Source: Ferriphaselus sp. R-1 (GTDB lineage Bacteria > Pseudomonadota > Gammaproteobacteria > Burkholderiales > Gallionellaceae). From it: DNA of 64,000 nucleotides. Position 1 is the first letter of the stretch; every line of letters starts with the position of its first letter. Below, piece after piece: positions 35,783-47,995 of the stretch. The position numbers and the translations under genes were made by a program. The notes beneath the pieces were generated by a model. The model worked only from the letters and a program-made list of their open reading frames with translations, was not told the origin of the DNA and searched no databases. The stretch lies in the NCBI RefSeq assembly GCF_000746095.1, contig NZ_JQKP01000008.1:55946-119945 (forward strand). Reading direction: 5' to 3'.

Positions 35783-36952
35783 TCAGTCCATCTCCACGTA
35801 AAGGCCGTCCGACCAGTCGGTCGCGTAAGACAAAGCAAGCTTGCTGGTCACTTGCCTATGTCTCTGTGATTCGAGGAAGTGCCGCGCCGCTGTCTCATTG
35901 ACCAGGGTGACGATCACGCAATAGCGGCCTGCATGAGTCCGGCTGGCCCCTATACTTACCCGCGCCACCCCCGGGATGGATGCCAGCGAGCGTTGTGCCT
36001 CCTGCAACACCGGTTCGATGCCGGGCTTTCCGCTCGCCGTGTTGCCTACGGCCAGAGTCGCCACATATTCCACCTCCCCCACCGCTCTGCATTGGGCGGA
36101 CACTTCGGCTGCGCGGCCATCGCTGCGCCAGGATTTGATACATCTGACCGCTTCGGCCCGCACATTCTCGGTGACTCCGTGCATCAGATCACGATAGACG
36201 GCACGATGATCGGCGGCCAGATTGGCCTTGATCCTTTTCGAGATGGCATCTGCCAAGCCAGTGTAGTAGTTGATCTTGGCGACCCCGTTATCGATGGCCT
36301 TGCGGTATTGCTCCAGAGTCAAGCCGGTCCCACCATGGAGCACCAAAGGGATGTCGACCGCCTGGTGTATCCTCACCAGACGTGCCAAGTCCATTTTGGA
36401 GCCTTTGGCATGGCCATGGACGTTGCCGACCGAGACGGCAAGGCAATCGATCCCGGTACGTTCGACATAGGCTTTGACCTCGCCAGCCGAGGTCAGTATC
36501 TGTTCGTCTCCACCCTCACCATCCACCGGCTCGCCGGGCACATGACCAAGCTCACCTTCAACCGTCACGCCGCACTGATGGGCCAGTTTCACGCACTCCG
36601 CCGTACGCCCGACATTCTCGGAGAAGCGCAAGGAGGAATGGTCGATCATGATGCCATTGCATCCCATCGACATCACGCGCTGGGCAAGCGCGCCATCACT
36701 CAGATGGTCGACATTGATCGCGACCGGCACGGTGGCTGTGTGTGCAGCTTGCATCACGAGCGGGATGAAGGATTCGAGCTCATCCTCGGCAAAATGGGTG
36801 GCGATCAGATTCAGCACTACCGGGGCACGCGTCTCCTCGGCAGCCTGCAACACCCCGGCCATGAACAGAGTGTCATCGATGCCGAAGGAACCCACCGCAT
36901 AACGATGACGGTAAGCATGTTTCAGCATGTCGTTCAGATCCATCAACGGCAT
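35783..36952 (-). CDS. cbbA: Class II ketose-bisphosphate aldolase with C-terminal extension
   Basis: The 389-residue protein has a zinc aldolase core (about 1-290): AINVDHLSDG (catalytic Asp and first zinc His), VEGELGHVPG, VSVGNVHGHAKG and LVLHGGTGL (zinc His), then GVAKINYYT. The pattern is nearer to the GatY/KbaY-like type B than to the long Calvin type. About 100 further residues form a separate alpha/beta domain resembling a dimeric ferredoxin-like fold. It probably splits or joins fructose- or sedoheptulose-bisphosphate in the Calvin cycle. GAGGAGG precedes the ATG. It closes the cbb operon. Confidence 0.88.
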   Translation of the reverse strand: MPLMDLNDMLKHAYRHRYAVGSFGIDDTLFMAGVLQAAEETRAPVVLNLIATHFAEDELESFIPLVMQAAHTATVPVAINVDHLSDGALAQRVMSMGCNGIMIDHSSLRFSENVGRTAECVKLAHQCGVTVEGELGHVPGEPVDGEGGDEQILTSAGEVKAYVERTGIDCLAVSVGNVHGHAKGSKMDLARLVRIHQAVDIPLVLHGGTGLTLEQYRKAIDNGVAKINYYTGLADAISKRIKANLAADHRAVYRDLMHGVTENVRAEAVRCIKSWRSDGRAAEVSAQCRAVGEVEYVATLAVGNTASGKPGIEPVLQEAQRSLASIPGVARVSIGASRTHAGRYCVIVTLVNETAARHFLESQRHRQVTSKLALSYATDWSDGLYVEMD

Positions 36953-37008
36953 GTCTTCGACCTCCTCACATGGCGGACATCGGCACCCTGCGGCCCGCCT
37001 CACTATCC

Positions 37009-37311
37009 CTAGTCATCCTCACCCAACTCAGGGTCCCAACCAGCATCACGCGCCTGAGCGACCACAGCGCCGTAGGCCTCGGCATGACGCGACCGGAGAG
37101 GCTCAGGCAGTCGGCTGGGCAGATGGGCGTACGGCTCCCAGGCCGCATAGACCTGCTCGTAGAGGTTCTGCAGCCGCGCCGCGTCCCACCCCGTGCAAGC
37201 CTCAGCGTCCGGGATGATCCCGAACACCCGGCCATCCAGCACGATGCGGCCCAAATGAGTGAGTCCTCCGTTGATATCCTCGTCCAGTCCTACATAAGTC
37301 GTCATATTCAT
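37009..37311 (-). CDS. Small hypothetical protein in the cbb operon
   Basis: The 100-residue acidic protein (starting MNMTTYVGLDEDINGG) overlaps the cbbO stop as ATGA and lies 56 bp before the aldolase gene. I do not recognise a family. Translational coupling to cbbO suggests a role in RuBisCO maintenance or its expression; that is inference. Confidence 0.7.
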   Translation of the reverse strand: MNMTTYVGLDEDINGGLTHLGRIVLDGRVFGIIPDAEACTGWDAARLQNLYEQVYAAWEPYAHLPSRLPEPLRSRHAEAYGAVVAQARDAGWDPELGEDD

Positions 37312-39647
37312 CGTGTCAGCCCCGCATACAGTAAAGGTAATCTCTCCGGCAACCGCGCCACATGATCGACGATCATGTAACGCTGTGCCCCGAATATCCG
37401 CGCGACATACTGGTCGGCACGCGGGTCCAGCGTCATGCAAAAGGTCTCTATACCCTGTCGCCCCATTTCCTCCACCGCCTTGCGCGCGTCATAACGCAGG
37501 TACTGCGGATCACGCACATCGATGTCGGCTGGCTCGCCATCGGTGATCACCAGCAATAGCTTCTTGGCTGAACGCTGCCGCACCAGATAATGTCCGGCGT
37601 GGCGGATCGCCGCCCCCATCCGCGTCGACAACTGGCCGCTCATGCCGGACAGTCGCGCCTTGGGCAGATCGCCATAGGGCTGGTCGAAATCCTTGTAGCG
37701 GTAGTATTCGACATCGTGCCTACCGTCCGAACAGAAGCCGTGGATGGCGAAGGGGTCGCCGATCTTGTCGATCGCATCCGCCAGCAGCACGGTGGCCTGG
37801 CGTTGCAGGTCGAGCACGGTGTAATCCTGTCCGGCCACACGCTCGTTGGTCGATTCGGACAGGTCGAGCAACACCATCACCGAGATGTCTCGCACCTTGC
37901 GTACCGCGCGCATCATGATGCGCGGATCAGGCTGTTGCCCCATGCGTATATCGATCAGCGCACGCGTCGCGGCGTTCAGATCCAGTTCGTCCCCTTCTTC
38001 CAGCTTGCGGATGCGCGTCACGCCCTGCGGCTGCAGGGCATCGAGCAGGAACTTCAGCCGCCCGATGGTAGGTCGATGGGCAGAGGTGATTTCATCGATG
38101 ACCTGCAGGTCGCCCAACTTGGCACGCTTCTCCTGCACAGTGGCCCAGGCCGGACGTTCGAGCTGGATCTGATAGTCCCATTCGGCATAATGGAAAGGCG
38201 CAGAGACCGGCTCCCTACCTTCCATATCGTTGTAGGACTGCCCCATATCCTCATAGGGAAACAACTCGGTGCCCAACACCCAGATCTCTTCCGCATCGTC
38301 GCCCGCCGTCTCCACCTCCAGTTCGTTGATGAACTCCATCAGACTGACGTGCTTGCGCAGCTGCCTCGGAGCGCCATAGCCTGCAGCCAGAGCCTGGGCG
38401 GGATCGAACTCGGCGAACTCCCAGAAATAGCGGTTATCGTCGCGGTAGATGGCTTCGAGCACGTCGCTGCGAGGGTTGTAGGCGATGCGCTTCTCCAGGA
38501 AGGTATGGGCCAGTGTCACGCCTATGTCCCACGACACCTGGTTGTCCTCCAGCCTGTCACGGGCAGCCGCGAACAGGGCGCGCCCCTGCATGATCCAGGG
38601 GTCGTCGTCGGGATAGGCAGGGTCGAGCAAGGCGCGTGCCAAACGGTTCAGGTAGTCGCCGGCGCTGGCCGCCCGGCCCGCGTCGATGGTGTGGAAACGA
38701 TGCCAGGCTTTGGCCAGCCCAGGGAAACGGGCTAGCGCCAATGCCTCGATACGCGCATCCTCAACAACACCGATCACCGCCATCTGCCAGGGAGTCAACG
38801 CCTCGGCGGAGATCGGTTGGCGGGTATACACGAGGTGAGCGGCTGCATGGGCTGCCGTGGCGCGATACACCTCCACTCCGGATACCGGCTCGCTCCCGCC
38901 GGTCCAGTCATCGTAGGCATCAGGCATATGAATGAAATATCCTTCGATGTAAGGCCGATAGCCCTCGCGCGACTCGTAGTCGCCCGAGGTCGGCCGCATG
39001 AAGAAATCTCGCGCCCACAATGCCCGCAGGTAGATATTGACCTTGCGCTGCGCATCGACGAACAGCGTACCCTTGCGCTCCTTCTGCAGCATGGCGAGCG
39101 ATTCCTTCGAGGCCAGGCCGAAGTAGTTGGCTTGTGCAGGATAGTCGGTGCGGTGAGCATGCGCACCCCACATCGCCCAGCGGCGCAAGCCGCCCAAGGT
39201 GAGCTGCCCCAGCAAGGTCTCCAGATTCTCCAGCATGGGCCGGATACCGCGCGGTGCCTGAGCCAGCAATTGGGACAGGAACTGCAGGTAAGTGCCCATG
39301 AGAGTGGCATCCGCCAGACGAGCCGCAGCCACAGGTGCCGTGGCCAGTACCAGCTCGATCACTGCCCCAGAAGTCTTGGAGGCCATGGACAGCGCGGCCT
39401 GGACCAGGTCAGGCAGGATGTCCTCACCGATCTCCTTGGCCACCCGTGGCGCATGGTCGATCCAGGTGGCCACCAGCCCATCCCCCTTGCCCAGATGCTG
39501 CAGTGCCGTGGCTGCGGTGACATAGTTGGATAAGCCGCGCGCACTCAACACTTTGCACGCATCCGGCCACATGGCCTGCAGCGTCTCCTGCAAGCCGGGT
39601 GACCAGTCTTCCATCATCTCGCGATAATCTTCAAGGCTGAACGACAT
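37308..39647 (-). CDS. cbbO: RuBisCO activase adaptor with VWA domain
   Basis: The 779-residue protein is the partner of CbbQ in removing inhibitory sugar phosphates from RuBisCO. The C-terminal von Willebrand A domain has the MIDAS motif DLSES (about residue 590) with a later TDGEPAD loop. The long N-terminal part is helical. In the Q2O5-O complex, CbbO carries the target to the hexameric ring. It lies 64 bp downstream of cbbQ. Confidence 0.95.
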   Translation of the reverse strand: MSFSLEDYREMMEDWSPGLQETLQAMWPDACKVLSARGLSNYVTAATALQHLGKGDGLVATWIDHAPRVAKEIGEDILPDLVQAALSMASKTSGAVIELVLATAPVAAARLADATLMGTYLQFLSQLLAQAPRGIRPMLENLETLLGQLTLGGLRRWAMWGAHAHRTDYPAQANYFGLASKESLAMLQKERKGTLFVDAQRKVNIYLRALWARDFFMRPTSGDYESREGYRPYIEGYFIHMPDAYDDWTGGSEPVSGVEVYRATAAHAAAHLVYTRQPISAEALTPWQMAVIGVVEDARIEALALARFPGLAKAWHRFHTIDAGRAASAGDYLNRLARALLDPAYPDDDPWIMQGRALFAAARDRLEDNQVSWDIGVTLAHTFLEKRIAYNPRSDVLEAIYRDDNRYFWEFAEFDPAQALAAGYGAPRQLRKHVSLMEFINELEVETAGDDAEEIWVLGTELFPYEDMGQSYNDMEGREPVSAPFHYAEWDYQIQLERPAWATVQEKRAKLGDLQVIDEITSAHRPTIGRLKFLLDALQPQGVTRIRKLEEGDELDLNAATRALIDIRMGQQPDPRIMMRAVRKVRDISVMVLLDLSESTNERVAGQDYTVLDLQRQATVLLADAIDKIGDPFAIHGFCSDGRHDVEYYRYKDFDQPYGDLPKARLSGMSGQLSTRMGAAIRHAGHYLVRQRSAKKLLLVITDGEPADIDVRDPQYLRYDARKAVEEMGRQGIETFCMTLDPRADQYVARIFGAQRYMIVDHVARLPERLPLLYAGLTR

Positions 39648-39711
39648 ATCGTCTCCTAGCTGTTAAACCCTCCGCAGGCCACCCCGGCTCACGCCGGGCC
39701 AGGCCCCGCAC

Positions 39712-40515
39712 TCAAAAGAAAGTGGTCACGGCTGCATCCAGCGCATCCCGCATGTCCGGGTCGTCCGTGATCGGTCGGACCAACGCCACCCGGCAGGCCT
39801 TCACCGGATCGACGCCCTCGGCGATCATGCTGCCCGCATGCACCAACATCCGGGTCGAGATACCCTCGTCCAGACCATGCCCCTTGAGATTGCGCGCGCG
39901 CTCGGCAATGGAGACCAGCTTGGCAGCCGCTTCCGGTGCCACGCCGCTCTCTGTCGCGATGATCTCCGACTCGATAGCCGCATCCGGATAGTTGAAGTCA
40001 AGAGCACCGAAACGTTGCTTGGTCGACTGCTTCAGGTCCTTCATCAGGTTCTGGTATCCCGGGTTGTAGGAGATGACCAGATGGAAGTCCGGATGGGCGT
40101 GAATGATCTCCCCTTTCTTCTCCAGTGGCAGCATGCGTCGACTGTCGGTAAGCGGATGGATCACCACGGTGGTGTCCTGACGCGCCTCCACCACCTCATC
40201 GAGATAGCAGATGGCACCCAAGCGGGCAGCGATGGCGAGCGGGCCATCCTGCCAGCGAGTGCCTTGGGCATCCAGCAGGTAGCGCCCGACCAGGTCGGAG
40301 GCGGTCATGTCTTCATTGCAAGCCACCGTGATGAGCGGCTTGCCCAACTTCCAGGCCATATATTCGACAAAGCGGGTCTTGCCGCAGCCGGTCGGCCCTT
40401 TGAGCATCATCGGCATACGGACGCGGTAGGCGGACTCGAATATCTCCACCTCGTCCGCCACATGGCGGTAATACGGCGGTTGCTGCACTCGGTACTGCTC
40501 GATCAGGTCGTTCAT
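39712..40515 (-). CDS. cbbQ: RuBisCO activase motor, MoxR-type AAA+
   Basis: The 267-residue ATPase has Walker A GPTGCGKT (40-47) and Walker B AICYLDEV (about 101-108), plus the CbbQ-type ISYNPGYQ and [10 protein letters not shown] sensor segments. GGAG lies eight bases before the ATG at 40515; an upstream in-frame ATG at 40527 is less well placed. It lies downstream of cbbS after a strong hairpin. Confidence 0.96.
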   Translation of the reverse strand: MNDLIEQYRVQQPPYYRHVADEVEIFESAYRVRMPMMLKGPTGCGKTRFVEYMAWKLGKPLITVACNEDMTASDLVGRYLLDAQGTRWQDGPLAIAARLGAICYLDEVVEARQDTTVVIHPLTDSRRMLPLEKKGEIIHAHPDFHLVISYNPGYQNLMKDLKQSTKQRFGALDFNYPDAAIESEIIATESGVAPEAAAKLVSIAERARNLKGHGLDEGISTRMLVHAGSMIAEGVDPVKACRVALVRPITDDPDMRDALDAAVTTFF

Positions 40516-40587
40516 CGTAAGCTCCATCTTGGATTGAACACGGTAACGCAAGTCTCCGTTGGGTCAGTGACTTGCGTTGCCCTGCTG

Positions 40588-40619
40588 GCCCACCGGCCGG
40601 CCAAGGCCGGCCGGCGGGC
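40588..40619 (-). terminator. Strong GC hairpin between cbbS and cbbQ
   Basis: A ten-base perfect stem (CCGGCCGGCC with GGCCGGCCGG) is extended by GCCC/GGGC arms across one mismatch. There is no T-tract. It probably stabilises the abundant cbbLS transcript or lowers expression of the downstream activase genes. Confidence 0.55.
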
Positions 40620-40626
40620 TGTCAGG

Positions 40627-40983
40627 TCAAACGGTCTTGCCCCGGAAGATCACCATGGCTGCCCCTTGCGACTGGCTGAAGTTGTCATAGCCGATCAGAC
40701 GGACATGGTTGTTGGGATTGGCCTTGTGACAGGCTTCCGCTTCGGCCAGCACCTTATCGATATCGGTCTCGCCGAACATCGGCAGCTTCCACATATACCA
40801 GTAGGAATCCATCAGGTGCTCCGGCTCGGTATGCTCGACTGCCGGGTTCCACCCCTTGGAGACCAGGTACTGGACCTGCTTCTTGATCTGCTCGGTGGTC
40901 ATCGCAGGCAGATAGGAGAAGGTCTCGAACTTGCGGCTGGCGGGATCGCTCAGGCGACTTTTGTAATCCATCACTTCAGACAT
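40627..40983 (-). CDS. cbbS: RuBisCO small subunit, form I
   Basis: The 118-residue protein shows the family pattern: [48 protein letters not shown], then [17 protein letters not shown] lies eight bases before the ATG at 40983. It lies 111 bp downstream of cbbL and forms the L8S8 enzyme with it. Confidence 0.97.
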   Translation of the reverse strand: MSEVMDYKSRLSDPASRKFETFSYLPAMTTEQIKKQVQYLVSKGWNPAVEHTEPEHLMDSYWYMWKLPMFGETDIDKVLAEAEACHKANPNNHVRLIGYDNFSQSQGAAMVIFRGKTV

Positions 40984-41094
40984 TTTTCATTCCTTTCGAT
41001 TTGATTGAGTCGTTGGCGCGTGGCGCGTAACCGGCAGTTGCGCTGACGCATCGGGGTGCGACCTCCTGGCTGCGGCCACACGCTGCACGCGGTC

Positions 41095-42516
41095 TTACTT
41101 GTGGGCTACATCCAGCTTGTCCACGGTATCGAACTCGAACTTGATCTCCTTCCATGTCTCCATGGCGATCTTCAGCTCGGGGCTGTGCTTGGCTGCCTCG
41201 GTAAGGATGGCTCGGCCTTCCTTCTCGATGGCCACGCCTTCGTTACGAGCCGCCACACAGGCTTCCAGCGCAACGCGGTTGGCTGCGGCACCGGCAGCGT
41301 TGCCCCATGGGTGGCCCAGCGTACCGCCACCGAATTGCAGCACGGAGTCATCGCCGAAGATGTTCACCAGCGCCGGCATGTGCCAGACGTGGATACCGCC
41401 GGAGGCCACTGGCAACACGCCAGGCATGGAGCCGAAGTCCTGATCGAAGAAGATGCCACGGCTGCGGTCTTCCTTGATGAAACTGTCACGCATCAGATCG
41501 ATCCAGCCCAGCGTCGCTTCGCGGTCGCCTTCCAGCTTGCCCACCACCGTACCGGAGTGCAGGTGATCGCCACCGGACAAGCGCAACACCTTGGTCAACA
41601 CACGGAAGTGGATACCGTGGTGCGGGTTGCGGTCGAGCACGGCGTGCATGGCGCGGTGGATGTGCAGCAACACACCGTTGTCGCGACACCAGTTGGCCAA
41701 GCCGGTATTGGCGGTCAAGCCACCTGTCAGGTAATCGTGCATGATGATGGGCGCACCGATCTCCTTAGCGTATTCCGCACGCTTGTACATCTCTTCCGGT
41801 GTAGGCGCGGTCACGTTCAGATAGTGGCCCTTGCGCTCGCCAGTCTCGCGTTCGGCCTTCTCGATGGCTTCCATCACGAAGTCGAAACGCTGCTTCCAGC
41901 GCATGAACGGCTGGCTGTTGACGTTCTCATCGTCCTTGGTGAAGTCCAGACCGCCACGCAGACACTCGTACACCGCACGGCCATAGTTCTTGCCGGACAG
42001 GCCCAACTTGGGCTTGATGGTGCAGCCCAGCAGCGGACGACCATACTTGTTCATGATGTCGCGCTCAACCTGGATACCGTGGGGCGGACCGCCACAGGTC
42101 TTCACATAGGCGATGGGGAAGCGCACGTCTTCCAGACGCAAGGCTCGCAGCGCCTTGAATCCGAACACGTTGCCCACCAGCGAGGTCAGCACGTTCACCA
42201 TCGAGCCCTCTTCGAACAGGTCGATCGGATAGGCCACGAAAGCGTAGAAGCAGCTATCATCACCGGGCACGTCCTCGATCTTGTACGCGCGCCCCTTGTA
42301 GTAATCGAGGTCGGTCAACAGATCGGTCCACACCGTGGTCCAGGTACCGGTCGATGATTCAGCCGCCACGGCAGCAGCGACCTCCTCGCGATCCACACCC
42401 GGTTGTGGCGTGATCTTGAAACACGCCAGGATGTCAGTATCCTTGGGCGTATAGTTGGGTTCCCAATAGGTGCTCCGGTATTCCTTGACACCGGCGCTGT
42501 AGGTTTTCACTGCCAT
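41095..42516 (-). CDS. cbbL: RuBisCO large subunit, form IA
   Basis: The 473-residue enzyme fixes CO2 on ribulose bisphosphate. Active-site residues are visible: K168 (TIKPK), carbamylated K194 with D196 and E197 ([10 protein letters not shown]), H287 (HIHRAMHA) and loop 6 K327 (GTVVGKLEG). The sequence and the cbbQ-cbbO neighbours mark the IAq type of bacteria without carboxysomes; no csos genes are near. AAGGAG lies six bases before the ATG. Confidence 0.98.
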   Translation of the reverse strand: MAVKTYSAGVKEYRSTYWEPNYTPKDTDILACFKITPQPGVDREEVAAAVAAESSTGTWTTVWTDLLTDLDYYKGRAYKIEDVPGDDSCFYAFVAYPIDLFEEGSMVNVLTSLVGNVFGFKALRALRLEDVRFPIAYVKTCGGPPHGIQVERDIMNKYGRPLLGCTIKPKLGLSGKNYGRAVYECLRGGLDFTKDDENVNSQPFMRWKQRFDFVMEAIEKAERETGERKGHYLNVTAPTPEEMYKRAEYAKEIGAPIIMHDYLTGGLTANTGLANWCRDNGVLLHIHRAMHAVLDRNPHHGIHFRVLTKVLRLSGGDHLHSGTVVGKLEGDREATLGWIDLMRDSFIKEDRSRGIFFDQDFGSMPGVLPVASGGIHVWHMPALVNIFGDDSVLQFGGGTLGHPWGNAAGAAANRVALEACVAARNEGVAIEKEGRAILTEAAKHSPELKIAMETWKEIKFEFDTVDKLDVAHK

Positions 42517-42677
42517 GGTGCGCTCCTTCATGTAGGTTTAACAGCCCTTCCTTCCGGAAGATTTCAGGCCCGTCTTGAGCCTGGATGAGACTATATCCAC
42601 CTCTAACCATAAAAAATAATTGTATTTTTTGATAGTATGCATAGACCAAAGTCTATATATCAAACTAGGGAGCAGAC
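42517..42677. promoter_or_regulatory. cbbL-cbbR divergent control region
   Basis: The spacer between divergent cbbR and cbbL is AT-rich. It holds the perfect inverted repeat ATAGAC-CAAA-GTCTAT at 42641-42656, with TNA-type half-sites of LysR binding, and a leftward TACAAT (42619-42624) as a possible cbbL -10. CbbR probably binds the repeat, repressing itself and activating the operon. Confidence 0.65.
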
Positions 42678-43664
42678 ATGATCCGCAATGCATCACTCCG
42701 ACAATTGAAGGTCTTTGAATCGGTGGCGCGCAACTTGAGCGTGACACGCGCAGCCGAAGAGTTGTTCCTCACCCAGCCGACGGTATCCATCCAGATCAAG
42801 CAACTCACTGAGTTGGTCGGCCTGCCGTTGACCGAACAGATAGGCAAACGGCTGTATCTGACGGAGGCTGGAAGGGAATTGCAAAAGGTCTGCAAACGGG
42901 TGTTCGATGACCTGGATAACTACGAGATGCTGGTATCCGATCTCAAGGGTATGAAGGCGGGCAAGCTCAGTCTGGCCGTGATCACCACGGCGAAATACTT
43001 CATCCCCCGTCTGCTGGGACAATTCTGCCAGCGCTACCCCGGCATCGATGTCAAACTCAAGGTCACCAACCGCGAGCGGGTTCTGGAACGGATGGCGGAA
43101 AACCTCGACGATCTTTACGTACTCGGAGTCCCTTCCGATGATCCGGACGTGGTCTTCGAGCCGTTTCTGGAGAACCCGCTGGTCATACTCGCACCCAGCG
43201 ACCACCCCTTGGCCAGACAGACCAGCATCCCTCCCACTGCCTTGGCAGGAGAGTCGTTCATCATGCGCGAGGCTGGCTCAGGTGTGCGACTGGCTGTCGA
43301 GCAGTTCTTCAAGGAACGCGGTGTGAGCCTCAAGGTCCGCATGGAGCTGGGTAGCAACGAGACCATCAAGCAGGCTGTGGCAGGGGGACTGGGGATCGCG
43401 GCGCTATCCGCGCATGCACTGGTTCTAGACCGGACCAGTGACGACATCGCCATTCTGGATGTAGAGGGTTTCCCTCTCAAACGGCACCTTTATCTGGCCT
43501 ATCCGCAGAACCGCCAGATGAGTGTGGTGGGCACAACCTTCCTCTCGTTCCTGAAACAGGAAGGTGTGCTGTTCGCCGAGAAATATCTGCAAGGACTGGA
43601 GTCGATCCGCCGGAGCAATGGCAGCTTAGCCTACTGGGGCGAGGACCCAGGTCAACGGACCTGA
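42678..43664 (+). CDS. cbbR: LysR-type activator of the RuBisCO operon
   Basis: The 328-residue protein has an N-terminal winged helix (LRQLKVFESVARNLSVTRAAEELFLTQPTVSIQIKQL) and a periplasmic-binding-like effector domain (about 92-300). Residues and position divergent to cbbL are those of CbbR, which senses sugar phosphates or NADPH. GGGAGC lies seven bases before the ATG. Confidence 0.94.
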   Translation: MIRNASLRQLKVFESVARNLSVTRAAEELFLTQPTVSIQIKQLTELVGLPLTEQIGKRLYLTEAGRELQKVCKRVFDDLDNYEMLVSDLKGMKAGKLSLAVITTAKYFIPRLLGQFCQRYPGIDVKLKVTNRERVLERMAENLDDLYVLGVPSDDPDVVFEPFLENPLVILAPSDHPLARQTSIPPTALAGESFIMREAGSGVRLAVEQFFKERGVSLKVRMELGSNETIKQAVAGGLGIAALSAHALVLDRTSDDIAILDVEGFPLKRHLYLAYPQNRQMSVVGTTFLSFLKQEGVLFAEKYLQGLESIRRSNGSLAYWGEDPGQRT

Positions 43665-43742
43665 TGCGGTGCCCGGCAGATTGAGATTCGTCGAACGTAT
43701 CCGATTGGGCGATCAGACGTTTCCCGGCGTGCCCGCTTGAAA

Positions 43743-45104
43743 CTATGCGGCGGCGACATCCCTGACGATCTGGGCGATCGCCTCAGCCCAATGCCTGACC
43801 AGAGTAGCGTCTTCGCCCTCGACCATCACGCGCAAGAGCGGCTCGGTGCCGGAGGGACGCAACAACACTCGTCCACGTCCGGCCAAAGCTGACTCAGCCT
43901 CAGCCACCTTGGCATTGATCGCCGCATGGTTGGCAAAATCGACCTTCTTGGCAATACGCACGTTCACCAGCACTTGCGGATACAAGGTTAGAGCCGCACC
44001 CGCCTGCGCCAGCGTCTCATCATTCGCACGCAAGGCGTGCAACACCTGCAAGGCGGAGACGATGCCGTCGCCAGTGGAATGTTTGTCCAGGCAGATGATG
44101 TGGCCGGAGTTCTCGCCACCGATCTGCCAGTCGCGCTCCAGCAACTGCTCCATCACGTAGCGGTCACCAACCTTAGCTCGGGCGAACGGCACTCCCATCT
44201 CCTTGAGCGCCAGCTCCAGCGCCAGATTGGTCATCAGCGTACCGACCGCCCCGCCCTTCAGTTGGCTTTGCGCATGGCGGTGTCGCGCGATGATGTAGAG
44301 CAGTTGATCGCCATCATAGAGCTGGCCGCTCGCATCGGCCATCACCAGCCGGTCGCCGTCGCCATCCAGGGCGATGCCCAGATCGGCACCCTGCTCCACC
44401 ACGGTCTTGCACAGGGCGGCGGGTGCGGTGGCACCGACTCCCGCATTGATGTTCTTGCCATCCGGCTGCACTCCGATAGCAACCACATCCGCCCCCAGCT
44501 CGTGCAGCACATGGCGCGCGATGTGGTAAGCCGCGCCGTTGGCGCAGTCCGCCACGATCTTCAGACCGCGCAGGTCCAGATCGTTGGGGAACGTGCTCTT
44601 GCAGAATTCGATATAGCGCCCCGCCGCATCGTCGATACGCTTGGCCTTGCCCAGACCGTCGGAATGTTTGGTCTGCATGGGATTATCCAGCTCGGCTTCG
44701 ATGGCCAGTTCGATGGAATCCGGCAACTTGGTGCCCTGGCCGGAAAAGAACTTGATGCCGTTGTCGTCGAACGGATTGTGCGAGGCCGAGATCACGATGC
44801 CCGCCTGCAAACGCAAGGCGCGGGTCAGATAGGCCACGGCAGGTGTCGGCACCGGCCCGGCCAGATAGACATCCACGCCCGCCGCGATCAGCCCGGCCTG
44901 CAGCGCGGATTCCAGCATGTAGCCGGAGATACGCGTGTCCTTGCCGATCAGTACGGCGGGGCGCTCGCCCTTGCTCAAATGCCAGTCGGCCTCCCCCAAC
45001 ACCTTGCCGGCGGCATATCCCAAGCGCATCACGAATTCGGGCGTGATCGGAAAATCGCCCACCTTGCCACGCACGCCATCCGTGCCGAAATACTTTCTGC
45101 TCAT
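43743..45104 (-). CDS. glmM: Phosphoglucosamine mutase
   Basis: The 453-residue enzyme turns glucosamine-6-phosphate into glucosamine-1-phosphate for cell wall synthesis. It has the phosphoserine loop [18 protein letters not shown], the metal loop [11 protein letters not shown], the sugar loop GGENSGHI and the phosphate loop [12 protein letters not shown]. It follows folP by 13 bases, the common folP-glmM order. Confidence 0.97.
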   Translation of the reverse strand: MSRKYFGTDGVRGKVGDFPITPEFVMRLGYAAGKVLGEADWHLSKGERPAVLIGKDTRISGYMLESALQAGLIAAGVDVYLAGPVPTPAVAYLTRALRLQAGIVISASHNPFDDNGIKFFSGQGTKLPDSIELAIEAELDNPMQTKHSDGLGKAKRIDDAAGRYIEFCKSTFPNDLDLRGLKIVADCANGAAYHIARHVLHELGADVVAIGVQPDGKNINAGVGATAPAALCKTVVEQGADLGIALDGDGDRLVMADASGQLYDGDQLLYIIARHRHAQSQLKGGAVGTLMTNLALELALKEMGVPFARAKVGDRYVMEQLLERDWQIGGENSGHIICLDKHSTGDGIVSALQVLHALRANDETLAQAGAALTLYPQVLVNVRIAKKVDFANHAAINAKVAEAESALAGRGRVLLRPSGTEPLLRVMVEGEDATLVRHWAEAIAQIVRDVAAA

Positions 45105-45117
45105 GACCCCTCGCTCG

Positions 45118-45936
45118 TTAATCCTGCCTCACCGCCTGCCACACTTTCAGGGCATCCACCGTTCCCGCCACATCATGCACGCGCACGATACGCGCCCCAT
45201 GCTCGACCGCCATCAGTGCTGCCGCCACGCTGCCAAAGGCACGCTGCTCGACATCACGTCCGGTCAGCATACCTATCATGGACTTTCTGGATATTCCGGC
45301 CAGCACCGGCACACCCAGGCAGGATAAGGCATCCAGCTCCCGCAACAGGGTGAGGTTGTGTTCCAACGTCTTGCCGAAACCGAAACCAGGATCGACCACG
45401 ATACGATCCCGGGCGATGCAGTGCTGCTGCGCCGCCACAATACGCCCGTGCAGGAAGGCCATCACTTCCGCTACCACATCCTCGTAACTCGGCTGTAGCT
45501 GCATGGTCTGCGCACTACCCTTGCGATGCATCACGCACAGCGCCGCGCCGCTGTCCGCCACCGCCTCGAACGCGCCGTCAGCCTGAAATGCATCCACATC
45601 GTTGACCATGCTCGCACCGGCGGCCAGAGCCGCGCGCATCACAACCGGTTTATAGGTATCAATGGAAAGTGGCACCGCCACGCCGCGCAGCCCTTCCAGT
45701 ACCGGCAAGACGCGGTCCAGCTCTTGCTGCTCACTCACCGGAGCCGCTCCAGGACGGGTGGATTCCCCGCCGATATCGAGGATGTCGGCTCCCTGTTCCA
45801 GCAGCTCTAAGGCATGCCGCAGAGCAGCATCCGCGCCACGCCCGCCATCCGAGAAGGAGTCCGGGGTGACATTGACGATGCCCATGACCAAGGGGCGTGA
45901 AAGGTCAAGTTTGAATTGGCCGCAATGCAAAGGCAT
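45118..45936 (-). CDS. folP: Dihydropteroate synthase
   Basis: The 272-residue enzyme joins pterin diphosphate and p-aminobenzoate in folate synthesis and is the sulfonamide target. Signatures are [42 protein letters not shown] and GISRKSMIG. The ATG abuts a tandem array of heptamers that fills the spacer from ftsH, so no ordinary ribosome site is visible upstream. Confidence 0.96.
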   Translation of the reverse strand: MPLHCGQFKLDLSRPLVMGIVNVTPDSFSDGGRGADAALRHALELLEQGADILDIGGESTRPGAAPVSEQQELDRVLPVLEGLRGVAVPLSIDTYKPVVMRAALAAGASMVNDVDAFQADGAFEAVADSGAALCVMHRKGSAQTMQLQPSYEDVVAEVMAFLHGRIVAAQQHCIARDRIVVDPGFGFGKTLEHNLTLLRELDALSCLGVPVLAGISRKSMIGMLTGRDVEQRAFGSVAAALMAVEHGARIVRVHDVAGTVDALKVWQAVRQD

Positions 45937-46026
45937 GAGTGCTGAGTGCTGAGTGCTGAGTGCTGAGTGCTGAGTGCTGAGTGCTGAGTGCGAGGTGCAT
46001 TTCTACACTCGATACTCAGCACTCAG
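45937..46026. repeat. GAGTGCT heptamer array between folP and ftsH
   Basis: Seven exact copies of GAGTGCT plus a partial one run from 45937 to 45991. After a short spacer, inverted related heptamers follow (46005-46026, ACTC-type units), so the whole can fold into a long hairpin. The array ends eight bases before the ftsH stop. Confidence 0.9.
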
Positions 46027-46033
46027 AACCGGA

Positions 46034-47938
<1,905 letters not shown>

Positions 47939-47995
47939 GCTTGCTCCTTACCGGCCTAGATTTACCGGGCACTCATTAGACTACGACTGGGCGGA

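Noticed and set aside
41095..42516. Carboxysome locus
   Set aside because: The neighbours are cbbQ and cbbO; no shell or carbonic anhydrase genes are present in the window.
45937..46026. CRISPR array
   Set aside because: The repeats are 7 bp and directly adjoining, with no spacers and no cas genes.
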